DNA from: CALAED01 sp035765195
GTDB taxonomy: Bacteria > Actinomycetota > Actinomycetes > Streptosporangiales > Streptosporangiaceae
Assembly: GCA_035765195.1 (NCBI GenBank)
Contig: DASTYC010000019.1
Span: 124,001-188,000 of the forward strand
DNA: 64,000 nt
Direction of reading: 5' to 3'
Part shown: in pieces, positions 25,698 to 33,296 of the stretch
Numbering within the stretch: the first letter of the stretch is position 1
How the letters are laid out: every line of letters starts with the position of its first letter
Program-made: the position numbers and the translations under genes
The notes under the pieces: generated by a model
Told to the model about the DNA's origin: nothing
Database searches by the model: none
Seen by the model: only the letters and a program-made list of their open reading frames with translations

Positions 25698-26110
25698 CTG
25701 AGCCATCTCCTCCTGGACGGCAAGATCTTCGAGGCCGACCGGTGCCGCCTCAAGATCGAAAGCGTGAAAGGCGAGACCATCGATGAGTGGTACTCGGGGA
25801 AGACCGCCGACTTCGGCGGCAAGGTCCAAGCCTTGTGCGAACCACACGCGCGTCCTGCCCGCCGTATACCCGCACGCCAAGACTATGCCCGTCCTGGCCA
25901 ACCCGGGCTATCAAGGCGGGGGTCACGGCGTCGTCGTGCCCTTCAAGCAGCCCGCCGACGGCGCCGTCTTGTCCGTCGACAACCGCACCCACAACGCCCC
26001 TGCAACGCGCCCTGCGCAGTCTCGGCGAACGCGGCTTCGCCCTGCTGACCGAACGCTGGAGGGCACTCCAACACACCACTCTCAGCCCCAGCAAATTCGG
26101 CAGCGGGATA
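25698..26110 (+). pseudogene. broken IS5-family transposase fragment
   Basis: Three pieces in successive frames together match the C-terminal half of IS5-family (DDE_Tnp_4/HARBI1-like) transposases: LLLDGKIFEADRCRLK ... DEWYSGKTADFGGKVQAL in frame one, then LPAVYPHAKTMPVLANPGYQGGGHGVVVPFKQPADG in frame two, then LQRALRSLGERGFALLTERW in frame three. About 20 residues around the second catalytic Asp are missing between pieces one and two. With two frame changes and no N-terminus it cannot be active. Inverted-repeat ends were not found. The 185 bp that follow, up to the TetR gene, show nothing further. Confidence 0.8.
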
Positions 26111-26295
26111 GCGCCGACCCAGTCGCTCGCACGTCCTCATATAGCCGGTCGTCCTTACGTGATGAGGGGGGTTGAGGCGCAGACGCCGAACGAGCAGACA
26201 TCGACGTGGACACCAGATATCTCATTGTGTGGGTGCCCGTCGAACGTGAAACGTTCGCCTCGGTGCTCGAACTGGCGCCCCATGACGTCGGCTGG

Positions 26296-26880
26296 TCAAC
26301 GCGGGAGTGTTCGGAGTCCTTCCAGGAGCAGGTTGATCAGTCGGCTGGGATCGTACTGGTCGTCGTGAGCGCCGATGCAGAGGTTGCCGATACCCCGCAT
26401 AAGTTCGTACGCGTCGATGGCCGGCCTGATCTCCCCGGCGGCTGCGGCGGCGTCGAGTAGTTGTGCGCACACGGGGACGAGCCGCTCCAGGAAGTATGCG
26501 TGCAGGGAGTTGAAGCCTGCCGCGTCTGACTGCAACATGTCGGCGAGCCCGTGCTTGGTCGCCAGGAACCGGACGAACTGCTCCACCCACTCGCGGAGGG
26601 CTGCGAACGGGGAGTCGGAGTCAAGGAGGACAGACGTACCCGCTTCGGCGCACGCCTCGACCTGGTGCCGGTAGACAGCCACCACGAGGTCGGTCCTAGT
26701 TGGGAAGTGTCGGTAGATCGTGCCTATCCCCAGGCCTGCCTTGTCGGCGATCTGACGGACTGGCGCGTCCACGCCGGCGGCGCTGAACACCTCCGCTGCC
26801 GCCGCGAGCACTAGTTCTTGGTTCCGTTGGGCGTCCGCGCGCTTGGGCGCGGGCTTGTCACGGGGTTGTCCCGTAGGCAC
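26296..26880 (-). CDS. TetR-family transcriptional repressor
   Basis: A 194-residue TetR-type repressor. Residues about 18-65 form the DNA-binding domain (NQELVLAAAAEVFSAAGVDAPVRQIADKAGLGIGTIYRHFPTRTDLV); the rest is a helical ligand/dimer domain. Divergent from an alpha/beta hydrolase gene, with two palindromes in the 98-bp gap that overlap both promoters. It presumably represses itself and the hydrolase until a hydrophobic substrate appears. Confidence 0.92.
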   Translation of the reverse strand: MPTGQPRDKPAPKRADAQRNQELVLAAAAEVFSAAGVDAPVRQIADKAGLGIGTIYRHFPTRTDLVVAVYRHQVEACAEAGTSVLLDSDSPFAALREWVEQFVRFLATKHGLADMLQSDAAGFNSLHAYFLERLVPVCAQLLDAAAAAGEIRPAIDAYELMRGIGNLCIGAHDDQYDPSRLINLLLEGLRTLPR

Positions 26881-26900
26881 TGCCCCTCGTACCCCCTACT

Positions 26901-26944
26901 TTGCAAACCGGAACACAGTTCCGTATTATCTGGAACGTTGTTCC
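26901..26944. promoter_or_regulatory. hydrolase promoter with two TetR operators
   Basis: A TTGCAA -35 (26901-26906), 17-bp spacer and TATTAT -10 (26924-26929) drive the hydrolase. Operator 1, CGGAACACAGTTCCG (26909-26923), fills the spacer; operator 2, GGAACGTTGTTCC (26932-26944), covers the predicted start. Both share GGAAC-N3-GTTCC, and their centres are 22 bp apart, two helical turns, which suits two repressor dimers on one face. A GATAAT box on the other strand could serve the TetR gene. Confidence 0.8.
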
Positions 26945-26978
26945 GCTAGTTTAGGCCACGCGAGAGGTTGCAATCAGC

Positions 26979-27941
26979 ATGAGTACTGCGATCATTCCCG
27001 CGCCGCACGAGGTCGGAGTCACCCCGCCGACGCTGTCATTCGTCCCCGTCGTGGTGCCGTCCCCCGACCGCCCGGTCGTCCTGGCCGTGCGCGTGACCGC
27101 GCCGGCGACCGGCGAGCAGCTGCCGATCATCCTTCTCGCGCACGGCCACGGCCCGTCGAACTACGTGTCCTCGTACTACGGGTACGGGCCCCTCGTCGAC
27201 TATTACGCGGCGCACGGTTTCGTGGTCATCCAACCGACTTTCCTGGACTCTGCGATGCTCGGCTTGCGCGAGGTCGATGACCCCGACGCGCCGCTGTACT
27301 GGCGCCAGCGCGCCCTCGACATGAGCCTGATCATCGACAACCTTGACGCCATCGAGTCCGCAGTCCCGCTCCTGGCGGGGCGACCCGACCGAGACAAGGT
27401 CGCCGTGGTCGGGCACTCGATGGGCGGCCACACCGCCGGCCTGCTGCTCGGCGCCAGGCTCACCGACCCCGCTGACGGATCGGTCGTCGACCTCCGCGAA
27501 CCTCGGATCAAGGCCGGCGTACTCATGTCGGCCCCCGGCCGCGGCGGTGACGCCCTCAGCGAGTACGCAGCCGAGCACTACCCGTTCCTCGACAAGCCGG
27601 ACTTCTCGACGATGACGACGCCCGCGCTCGTGGTCGCCGGCGAAAACGACGACGTCGAGTACCTCAGCACGGCCGGCCCCAGCTGGTTCGTCGATCCGTA
27701 CACACTGTCCCCTGCCAAGTCGCTGCTCACCGTCCTCGGCGCAAAGCACGGCCTAGGCGGCGTCGCCGGCTTTGACCTCGACGAGACCACCGACGAGCAC
27801 CCTGGCAAGGTCGACATGGTCCGCCGGATCACCGCTGCCTTCCTTCGCGCGCAGCTCTCGGCCGACGACAAAGATTGGCAGGAGGCGGTCGACGCCTTGA
27901 CCGCCGTCGCGGAGCCCCTCGGGCGTATCGAGTCCAAATAG
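26979..27941 (+). CDS. alpha/beta hydrolase, chlorophyllase/dienelactone-hydrolase-like
   Basis: A 320-residue alpha/beta hydrolase. It shows the oxyanion strand IILLAHGHGPSNYVSSYYGY, the nucleophile elbow GHSMGGHTAG (Ser near 148), an acid region AGENDDVEYL and a late His in LGAKHGLGG. Proteins of this kind (PF12740/PF01738 group) cleave esters or lactones. No signal peptide. Regulation by the divergent TetR protein is clear from the operators. Substrate unknown. Confidence 0.85.
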   Translation: MSTAIIPAPHEVGVTPPTLSFVPVVVPSPDRPVVLAVRVTAPATGEQLPIILLAHGHGPSNYVSSYYGYGPLVDYYAAHGFVVIQPTFLDSAMLGLREVDDPDAPLYWRQRALDMSLIIDNLDAIESAVPLLAGRPDRDKVAVVGHSMGGHTAGLLLGARLTDPADGSVVDLREPRIKAGVLMSAPGRGGDALSEYAAEHYPFLDKPDFSTMTTPALVVAGENDDVEYLSTAGPSWFVDPYTLSPAKSLLTVLGAKHGLGGVAGFDLDETTDEHPGKVDMVRRITAAFLRAQLSADDKDWQEAVDALTAVAEPLGRIESK

Positions 27942-28239
27942 CCGGGCCTCCCAGTCCACCACCGGGACGCCTCGGCGAGGGGCAGGCGACGCCCAACTCG
28001 CCACCGGCCCCAAAACTCGGTCGTGAGCAGCGGACCGCCCCAGATTCCACCGGGTGAGACATCATGCGCGGACGTCCGCGGATCTGCCGCGGTCGTGTGC
28101 CCGCGCCGGGATCTTGGCGTACGGCACCAGGATTGGGTAATTCTGCTCACTTGGGCGACTGTCTGCCGGCCGGATCCCGCAGACGCCGATCTTCCTAGCC
28201 ACGCCGACCACAGACCGGTCGCCGCCTAGCCTGAAGCGT

Positions 28240-28370
28240 AGGTTGAGGGTTCGCGAGCTGTTCCGTTCGCCCCGCTTCCAACCGATGTGATCAACAAGGG
28301 CAAGTGCCCTGTTCAGTGCCAAATTAGGCATGCCGATGATCAAGGTCGGTGGACCTAATCGTTCACTACT
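28240..28370. repeat. copy B of the dispersed repeat, leading into a small HTH gene
   Basis: Counterpart of the repeat at 22830-22960, with an identical 23-bp run at 28333-28355. The run spans the presumed ribosome-binding site and start of the next gene. The rest of the gap after the hydrolase (27942-28239) holds no recognised gene. The two copies bracket the SDR, IS remnant and TetR/hydrolase genes. Confidence 0.65.
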
Positions 28371-28633
28371 CGAACACCTTCGACCAGGTAGAGCGCCTAC
28401 GTCAGCGGCTGGACTCCCTAGAGTCGGCTGACGAAGAGCCGGACATACCAGAGCCCCAAGCGAACACCCACCCGAAGTCCCGCCCTGCCAGGCCACCCGT
28501 AAGAGATCGGCTAAAACCCCAGGAGATCGAGACGCTAGTGGAGAGCTTCCGGGCTGGCGAGACCCAGACGAAGCTCGCCCTCCGCTACGGCATTAGTGTC
28601 AGCAGTGTGAAGAGACTACTCCGCACAGGTTGA
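28349..28633 (+). CDS. small helix-turn-helix protein (resolvase-type HTH)
   Basis: A 94-residue protein from a GTG with AAGG three bases upstream. The N-terminal helix VERLRQRLDSLESADEE looks like a short coiled coil; a basic proline linker leads to a Hin/resolvase-like HTH (LKPQEIETLVESFRAGETQTKLALRYGISVSSVKRLL). No catalytic recombinase domain is present. It could be a stand-alone DNA-binding protein or the relic of a recombinase. An ATG frame 13 bases earlier in another phase closes after about 31 codons and is less likely. Confidence 0.6.
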   Translation: MDLIVHYSNTFDQVERLRQRLDSLESADEEPDIPEPQANTHPKSRPARPPVRDRLKPQEIETLVESFRAGETQTKLALRYGISVSSVKRLLRTG

Positions 28634-28666
28634 AAGAGGTCAGAAACTTGCGGAGCGGTCAGGCCC

Positions 28667-29239
28667 TCAACAACGGTCGTTTGGAGAAGGCGACACTTCC
28701 TGACACATGACATGCTGAAACCCCTGATACGCTTTAGTGAACGCTTCCTCTTGGATTGGTATTACTGAAAACTCGCCATTCATAGGGGCCAAGGAAGGTG
28801 GCAGTGTGCTAGTCAAGATTCTAAGGGCATCAACTGCGCGGTTGCTTCCATAGACGTAAACGTCGTTGATGGCACCTTGGAAGTTGAATCTTGCACGTTG
28901 AAATTCTGAAACTCCTTTCGGTGGGAGAGTACATTTGGTTCCCCTCGGGCAAGATTGTAGAAGCTTCGTCGTCTCTACTGCATAGCTGTTAGCGTGCTCA
29001 AGGAATCTATGATAGACACTCGCGCGATGTTGCCTAATCTCTGCTGTGCGCTTTTCATCAAGATCAGCAGAGGCCGCCAGGTACGCAGAGCCTCCGCCGA
29101 TCAACGCTCCGATCAGGCCCGAGACCGCGGGAACGAGCACTTCCAACCAGCGCGACCGTTGCGCAGCTTTCCCATGATCATGCGCAAACTGCTCGCGATC
29201 GGGTCTCGGACGAACTTCTCTCGGGTCTCCTATAGCCAT
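28667..29239 (-). CDS. hypothetical protein with one membrane helix
   Basis: A 190-residue protein of unknown function and clearly lower GC than the flanks. One membrane segment (VLVPAVSGLIGALIGGGSAYLAAS, about 34-57) is followed by a charged, helical soluble domain with four cysteines (SCPRGTKC, MCQEV and the C-terminal Cys). No ribosome-binding site precedes the ATG; a TACGCT box eight bases upstream hints at a leaderless transcript. Divergent from a VOC gene with only 73 bp between. Probably acquired. Confidence 0.6.
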   Translation of the reverse strand: MAIGDPREVRPRPDREQFAHDHGKAAQRSRWLEVLVPAVSGLIGALIGGGSAYLAASADLDEKRTAEIRQHRASVYHRFLEHANSYAVETTKLLQSCPRGTKCTLPPKGVSEFQRARFNFQGAINDVYVYGSNRAVDALRILTSTLPPSLAPMNGEFSVIPIQEEAFTKAYQGFQHVMCQEVSPSPNDRC

Positions 29240-29312
29240 AAGAGACTAGCGTATCCAATACATCGTCTCTCGTGTGTACACTTCCGTACCTGTACGACGC
29301 TATGATTGGATC

Positions 29313-29711
29313 ATGCATCATAGCCGCCTGTGTCACTTTGTCATCGATGTGTCGGATCTCGATGAGGGTGTATCGTTCTGGTCGAGGGCACTTAATGCTG
29401 TCGAGGAGCCTTTGCCACCTCAGAGCAGTCATATATATCGGCGTCTTCGTCTTCCGGATGCGGACATTAGGATTCTTCTCCAGAAGACCACCGATTCGAA
29501 GGTTTCGAAGGAACGGATGCATCTGGATCTTGAGACGGATGATATCGACGCTGAGGTTCAGCGCCTTGAGGCGCTTGGGGCCACGCGTTGGGATCATCAG
29601 CAAGAGCGTGGGTATGATTTTTGGGTGCTCAAGGATCCGTGGGGAAATGAGTTTTGTGTGCTCTTTCCGCATTTCCCTAAGCTGCTGGCTCAGCGAGAGC
29701 CATGGGATTAG
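29313..29711 (+). CDS. VOC-family (glyoxalase-fold) protein
   Basis: About 132 residues from the ATG at MHHSRLCHFVIDVSDLDEGVSFW. A TATGAT -10 box ends six bases before this ATG, indicating leaderless transcription and favouring it over an upstream GTG. The two VOC modules end in ERMHLDLETDDIDAEVQRLEALGATRW and VLKDPWGNEFCVLFP, with His and Glu metal positions. Lower GC than the chromosome. Function within the superfamily is not predictable. Confidence 0.78.
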   Translation: MHHSRLCHFVIDVSDLDEGVSFWSRALNAVEEPLPPQSSHIYRRLRLPDADIRILLQKTTDSKVSKERMHLDLETDDIDAEVQRLEALGATRWDHQQERGYDFWVLKDPWGNEFCVLFPHFPKLLAQREPWD

Positions 29712-29736
29712 GAACGCTCGCCCTGTCGGCGCCGCA

Positions 29737-31164
29737 TTAGCGTCGAGTCGAGGTGAACTGGCGTTTCGTCGTGGCGAGGTCTTCGAGATAGGCGCGTATT
29801 TGTGGTTGGCGTTGCCATGGTTTGAGTGCTTGGCCGATTGCTTCGAATCTGGGGAGCCACATCGCGAATTCGGTTTCTCGGACGATGGCGAGGCCGGTTT
29901 TGGCGAGTCGGCATGCTTCGCCTACGGCTCCTTGTGAGAGTCGGGCGACGGCGATGTCTTCGAGTATGATGGCGGCTTTCTTGCGGTCGGCGTCTTTTGC
30001 AAGGCGGGCAAGGACGGCTTCGGCGATTGTTTCGGCTTCGTTGATTTTGCCGGGTAGTTTTGTGTAGGTGGCGATGCGGTAGGAGTCGAATCTGTTTTGA
30101 TCGAGGAATCTTGTCCAGACGCGGTCTTCGTCGGGGTCGGCTACGCTGAACGCTTCTTCGGCTTTGACCCATGATTTGAGGGCTTGTCTGGCGTCGCCGA
30201 GTGCGGCGCTTTCTTCTGCGTGGCGCGCTGCGACCCAGGAGAGGGTTCCGGCCGACGAAGAGTTTGAAAGGGCTTCCAGGGCGTCTTTGAGTAGGGCGCG
30301 GGCGCGGCCGTGTGCTCTTTTGGTACTGGGGATGTAGCTGCGGTATGCGAGGGCGCAGGCGAGGATGTCGGGGTCGTCGATCTCTTTTGCTGCTCGTTCC
30401 GCGGTGCTGTAGAAGTTTCGGGCCGTGACCGTTTCGCCCATGTCGCTGGCGGCCCAGCCTGCGAGTACAGCGCTTTCTCCCGCGACGATGATGAGTCGGT
30501 TTCTCAGTTCGTCTTTGGAGTCGGCGTATAGGCCGTTGAGTAGCGTGCTCAATTCCCGAAGATGCGCGGTGAGCCCCTTGAAGAGTGCCGGCGCTGGTAT
30601 GAGTTCTTCGAGTTGGTGGAAGCCGGCGGATCGGTTCTCAAGTGCGCGGACTGTTTGTTCGTCTAGGGCAGTGGGTTTTGTTAGAGCGTAGGTGAGACGT
30701 TCCCATACGTCGGTCTGAGCGACTGCCGTTGTGGTCCCGAGGCTTGCTGCGAGGGACAGCATGTCGCGGCGTTTCACACTGTCTCCCCTCCTCCCGAGTG
30801 TCTCGGCGAGTATCTGAAGGTCGAACGTGTCGGCTAGTACGTCCGGCCCGCTGTGCTGGGAGGTAGGGGAGTCTGCTGTGGGGGCGAGCCCTAACGCGAG
30901 GCGTAGAGGTGCGGGCATTCGGAGACCGTCAGCGAACGTCTCAAAGGTAGATGACGCTGTGGGGACCCGTTTGCCGGTCTTGTACTCACTGAGGCGCCCC
31001 TGGGAGATACCTGTCAAAGACGCGATCTGTCCTTGGGTGATCCCGTACTTGTTGAGGATGCGGATGATCGCTCCGAGGTCGCGGCGCTCGCATGCCTCGT
31101 GTACGTCTTGACGTGCGAACACAACCTCAAGCTTGTCATGGACGTTCCGGTGATCTGCCGCCAT
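29737..31164 (-). CDS. XRE-family regulator with TPR-like C-terminal domain
   Basis: A 475-residue regulator from the ATG at MAADHRNVHDKLEVVFARQD; a TTG start 12 codons earlier is less likely. Residues about 35-80 form an XRE HTH (GITQGQIASLTGISQGRLSEYKTGKRVP); the long helical remainder has TPR-like repeats around SAVLAGWAASDMGETVTARNFYSTAERAAKEI and following. Such HTH-TPR proteins are frequent in actinomycetes beside small ATPases, and may sense peptides or control development. The divergent gene here is exactly such an ATPase. Two 13-bp-spaced direct repeats upstream may be its operator. Confidence 0.85.
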   Translation of the reverse strand: MAADHRNVHDKLEVVFARQDVHEACERRDLGAIIRILNKYGITQGQIASLTGISQGRLSEYKTGKRVPTASSTFETFADGLRMPAPLRLALGLAPTADSPTSQHSGPDVLADTFDLQILAETLGRRGDSVKRRDMLSLAASLGTTTAVAQTDVWERLTYALTKPTALDEQTVRALENRSAGFHQLEELIPAPALFKGLTAHLRELSTLLNGLYADSKDELRNRLIIVAGESAVLAGWAASDMGETVTARNFYSTAERAAKEIDDPDILACALAYRSYIPSTKRAHGRARALLKDALEALSNSSSAGTLSWVAARHAEESAALGDARQALKSWVKAEEAFSVADPDEDRVWTRFLDQNRFDSYRIATYTKLPGKINEAETIAEAVLARLAKDADRKKAAIILEDIAVARLSQGAVGEACRLAKTGLAIVRETEFAMWLPRFEAIGQALKPWQRQPQIRAYLEDLATTKRQFTSTRR

Positions 31165-31218
31165 GCCGCGCCGTGCTTCCGTTCCTGGGTCAGGAGTCAA
31201 CTTCTCCAGTGTCCATCA

Positions 31219-31242
31219 CACGGTGAGATAGCACAGTGAGAT
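31219..31242. promoter_or_regulatory. direct-repeat operator between XRE-TPR and ATPase genes
   Basis: CACGGTGAGAT (31219-31229) and CACAGTGAGAT (31232-31242) are two 11-bp direct repeats differing at one base, with a 13-bp period, 55 bp upstream of the XRE-TPR start. They are likely a binding site for that regulator. The rest of the gap to 31447 shows no gene. Confidence 0.4.
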
Positions 31243-31447
31243 TAGGCAAGCGGCTTGTTTTGGGACTCTTTCTTCGGTCCGGACCTGTCCGGCGCTGGTT
31301 AACGGGAGCGCTGTACTACGGACGATCTTGACCGTGATGGCTACCCCGCAGACGTGCGCCTGCATCCGTACGGCCTGCAGCCTCTGGAATGGTTGCCCAT
31401 CGGGCAGGCATCTACGCCAACTAGACCAAGCCGGGAGAAAACCAACC

Positions 31448-31867
31448 ATGTCTCACTGCCTAATCGGGAAGGGAGACGGACCCTCAAAGAGACGTGAAAT
31501 TAGACTCTGTCCGTTGCCTGAGTCCGTACGGAGAGCGCGGGACTTTGTATATAAGGGGTTCGCAGAACTCGGCTTTTCTAGGCAGGCAGAGGATGCGTCG
31601 CTAATCGCTGACGAGTTGGCGAGCAATGCAATCGCTGCGGCGCCCAATACTCCCTTTTGGGTGACGATCAGCGCTTCGGCCGGATGGCCAATTATAGAGG
31701 TAGGAGATTGTTCTCCAGCCCGGCCTGTTGTACAAGTTCCCGATCCGCTGGCGGAGCGCGGACGTGGCCTGCATATCGTGAATGCGCTGTGCGTTACCTG
31801 GGAGTGCTACTCCGTCGCCCGGGGAAAGGTCGTCTGGGTCTTGCTGCCGAGAGAGCAGGACCCGTAA
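31448..31867 (+). CDS. RsbW-like ATP-binding protein (HATPase)
   Basis: A 139-residue protein from the ATG at MSHCLIGKGDGPSKRR; the frame upstream is Cys-rich and unlikely. It has the GHKL ATPase N box (ADELASNAIAAA) and G1/G2-like motifs (IEVGDCSPARP, ERGRGLHIVNALC). This is the short anti-sigma/serine-kinase-like HATPase common in actinomycetes, often encoded with an XRE regulator. A phosphorylation or partner-switching role is inferred. Divergent from the XRE-TPR gene and followed by the BldC-like gene. Confidence 0.85.
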   Translation: MSHCLIGKGDGPSKRREIRLCPLPESVRRARDFVYKGFAELGFSRQAEDASLIADELASNAIAAAPNTPFWVTISASAGWPIIEVGDCSPARPVVQVPDPLAERGRGLHIVNALCVTWECYSVARGKVVWVLLPREQDP

Positions 31868-31906
31868 CACCCGATTACTGCTACGCACCGTCGAGGAGAC
31901 AATTTC

Positions 31907-32110
31907 ATGAGTACATCACCTGACACGCCAGAACTTCTCACTCCGGCGGAAGTCGCACACCTTTTCCGAGTCGATCCGAAGACAGTTACGCGATGGGCGC
32001 AGGCCGGACGTATTCGTTCTGTTCGCACAGTCGGTGGCCACCGCCGTTTCTACAAGAACGAAGTTGAGGATTTGCTATACGGATCATCGTCCACGCAAGA
32101 CGGAAGATGA
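31907..32110 (+). CDS. BldC-like MerR/excisionase-family DNA-binding protein
   Basis: A 67-residue winged-helix protein very close in pattern to BldC (LLTPAEVAHLFRVDPKTVTRWAQAGRIRSVRTVGGHRRFYKNEVEDLL). BldC binds direct repeats cooperatively and controls development in Streptomyces. GAGGAG lies eight bases upstream of the ATG. In a mobile element, a protein of this fold might serve as an excisionase or as a regulator mimicking host BldC. Both are inference. Confidence 0.85.
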   Translation: MSTSPDTPELLTPAEVAHLFRVDPKTVTRWAQAGRIRSVRTVGGHRRFYKNEVEDLLYGSSSTQDGR

Positions 32111-32124
32111 TGATGGCCAGCGCA

Positions 32125-32150
32125 TACCTGCCGCCGAATGGCGGTAGGTA
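32125..32150 (+). terminator. hairpin after the BldC-like gene
   Basis: TACCTGCCGCC pairs with GGCGGTAGGTA across a GAAT loop: 11 bp with one G-U pair, 14 bases after the stop. No T-run follows. Likely terminator, though it could also be an RNA element upstream of the next gene. Confidence 0.5.
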
Positions 32151-32217
32151 ATCGTTCGATATAGACGGGTCGTCCCCCCGGATGGTGGTCTGCCCACGTG
32201 AGTAGAAAGAGCTGATC

Positions 32218-32457
32218 GTGGCCCGTTCACGCAATCCGCCCAAGGACCCTCTTGATCACGAACCGGATGCGGTCAGATATGCCCGCGAGCAGGCCGGGCT
32301 GACAAGAACCCAACTCGCTCGCGCCTGCGATGTCTCTCTCAGCTTGATCAGTGAAATTGAGGCAGGTACTCGTAACGCCACTCCGACAATGCTCAACAAG
32401 CTTGCGGAGGCGTTGAACTGCCCGCGCGTCGTGCTAGAACGCAAGCGGACCAACTGA
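32218..32457 (+). CDS. small XRE-family HTH protein
   Basis: A 79-residue single-domain regulator from a GTG: AVRYAREQAGLTRTQLARACDVSLSLISEIEAGTRNATPTMLNKLAEALNCP is a complete Cro/C1-type HTH. No extra domain. A candidate repressor of the transfer genes downstream, like Kor-type regulators of actinomycete plasmids (inference). Confidence 0.85.
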   Translation: MARSRNPPKDPLDHEPDAVRYAREQAGLTRTQLARACDVSLSLISEIEAGTRNATPTMLNKLAEALNCPRVVLERKRTN

Positions 32458-32510
32458 AGGGTCCAGAGGCCCAGGTACTCGACTATACCTTCATAGAAAC
32501 AGATCAACAC

Positions 32511-32543
32511 GAGGCTCCGCAGGCTCACGCCTGCCGGAGCCTC
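32511..32543 (+). terminator. terminator hairpin after the small XRE gene
   Basis: GAGGCTCCGCAGG pairs with CCTGCCGGAGCCTC (one bulged base) around a short loop, 53 bp after the XRE stop. It separates the regulator from the transfer genes. The remaining bases to 32663 hold the next promoter, with no gene seen. Confidence 0.65.
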
Positions 32544-32663
32544 CTCTGTCTCCGCGCTTTATCTCACCGCAGGATCTCACCATGTAATGGGGATCGCCTT
32601 CGGCTGGCCCTATCTTCGCAGATGTTCGCAGACGCGAGCCTTACCGAAGGGATGTGATCCGAA

Positions 32664-32864
32664 ATGGTGTGGACCATCGTTATCGCCACCTTCCTCGCTG
32701 GTGGTGCCCTCGGTGTATTCGTGACGCTGGTGATCGGCATACACGCCGAGGAAAGGCGCATGAGCCTCAAGAGCGATCCTCAAACAACAGCGAGCGCCTC
32801 GACACGTCAAATCTTGGCGCACGTACGCCGACCGGACGACGACATCACGAAATTCGCGATCTAA
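32664..32864 (+). CDS. small membrane protein of the conjugative element
   Basis: A 66-residue protein: one N-terminal membrane helix (VWTIVIATFLAGGALGVFVTLVIGI), then a charged cytoplasmic tail (HAEERRMSLKSD ... RRPDDDITKF). A GAAGGGATG stretch precedes the ATG. Small hydrophobic proteins upstream of traB are the rule in actinomycete conjugative elements, where Spd proteins spread the element through the mycelium. Direct homology is not recognised. Confidence 0.6.
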   Translation: MVWTIVIATFLAGGALGVFVTLVIGIHAEERRMSLKSDPQTTASASTRQILAHVRRPDDDITKFAI

Positions 32865-32880
32865 GGAGACCTTTTAATCC

Positions 32881-33006
32881 GTGCGTATTCCCCTGACCAT
32901 GAACTGTTTGTGCGGCGCCATGGCCGAAGCCGGCAAACGACGCTGCCCCAAGTGTCGGTACCGTTCCCGCTGGATTCGCCGCAAGTCTGTTCACGATGGG
33001 CTGTGA
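32881..33006 (+). CDS. 41-residue zinc-ribbon-like protein
   Basis: A short frame from a GTG, with AAGGAG about 11 bases upstream; an ATG six codons in (MNCLCGAMAEAGKRRC) is the alternative. Two cysteine pairs, CLC and CPKC, are spaced as in a zinc knuckle (NCLCGAMAEAGKRRCPKCRY), followed by a very basic tail (RYRSRWIRRK). It sits among small spread-type genes in the same direction. Probably a nucleic-acid or partner-binding accessory protein; function unknown. Confidence 0.5.
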   Translation: MRIPLTMNCLCGAMAEAGKRRCPKCRYRSRWIRRKSVHDGL

Positions 33007-33048
33007 ATTCCGAGCTCTACATCTCGCACGGGAAAGCGAGGGGAGGTG

Positions 33049-33246
33049 ATGCGTGCCTTGATGGTCTCGGTTCCGTTGGTGGTGGTCCTTGGCCTGATCG
33101 TATTCATCGCGTGGCGTTTTATGGGACTCCGCGCGTGGATGGCGATTGTGTGCCTACTGTTCGGGTTCTTTCTCGCCGCTACGTCTGCCGCTCCGGACAT
33201 CCGGAGATTGGTCGCCGCCATCGTGGAGGCTATGACGGGTTCCTAA
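33049..33246 (+). CDS. two-helix small membrane protein (Spd-like)
   Basis: A 65-residue protein with two hydrophobic helices (SVPLVVVLGLIVFIAWRF and WMAIVCLLFGFFLAATSAA) and a short amphipathic C-terminus. GGGAGG lies directly before the GTG-ATG pair; ATG at 33049 has the better spacing. Position before traB and topology fit a mycelial-spread protein, but this is inferred from context only. Confidence 0.6.
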   Translation: MRALMVSVPLVVVLGLIVFIAWRFMGLRAWMAIVCLLFGFFLAATSAAPDIRRLVAAIVEAMTGS

Positions 33247-33296
33247 TCCGTGAGCCTCAGAGCTTCTGTCGCCTATCCGAAAGGAAGTGATGCTTA

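Noticed and set aside
29178..29672. Open frame antisense to the VOC gene at 29313
   Set aside because: The plus-strand frame has clear VOC motifs and a promoter; the antisense product has no recognisable features.
28349..31200. A second tRNA-derived attachment site marking the left end of the element
   Set aside because: I scanned for the tRNA-Ala T-arm and anticodon sequences and found none. A short match (ACTCGAACAC) near 28371 to sequence beside the tRNA is too brief to call.
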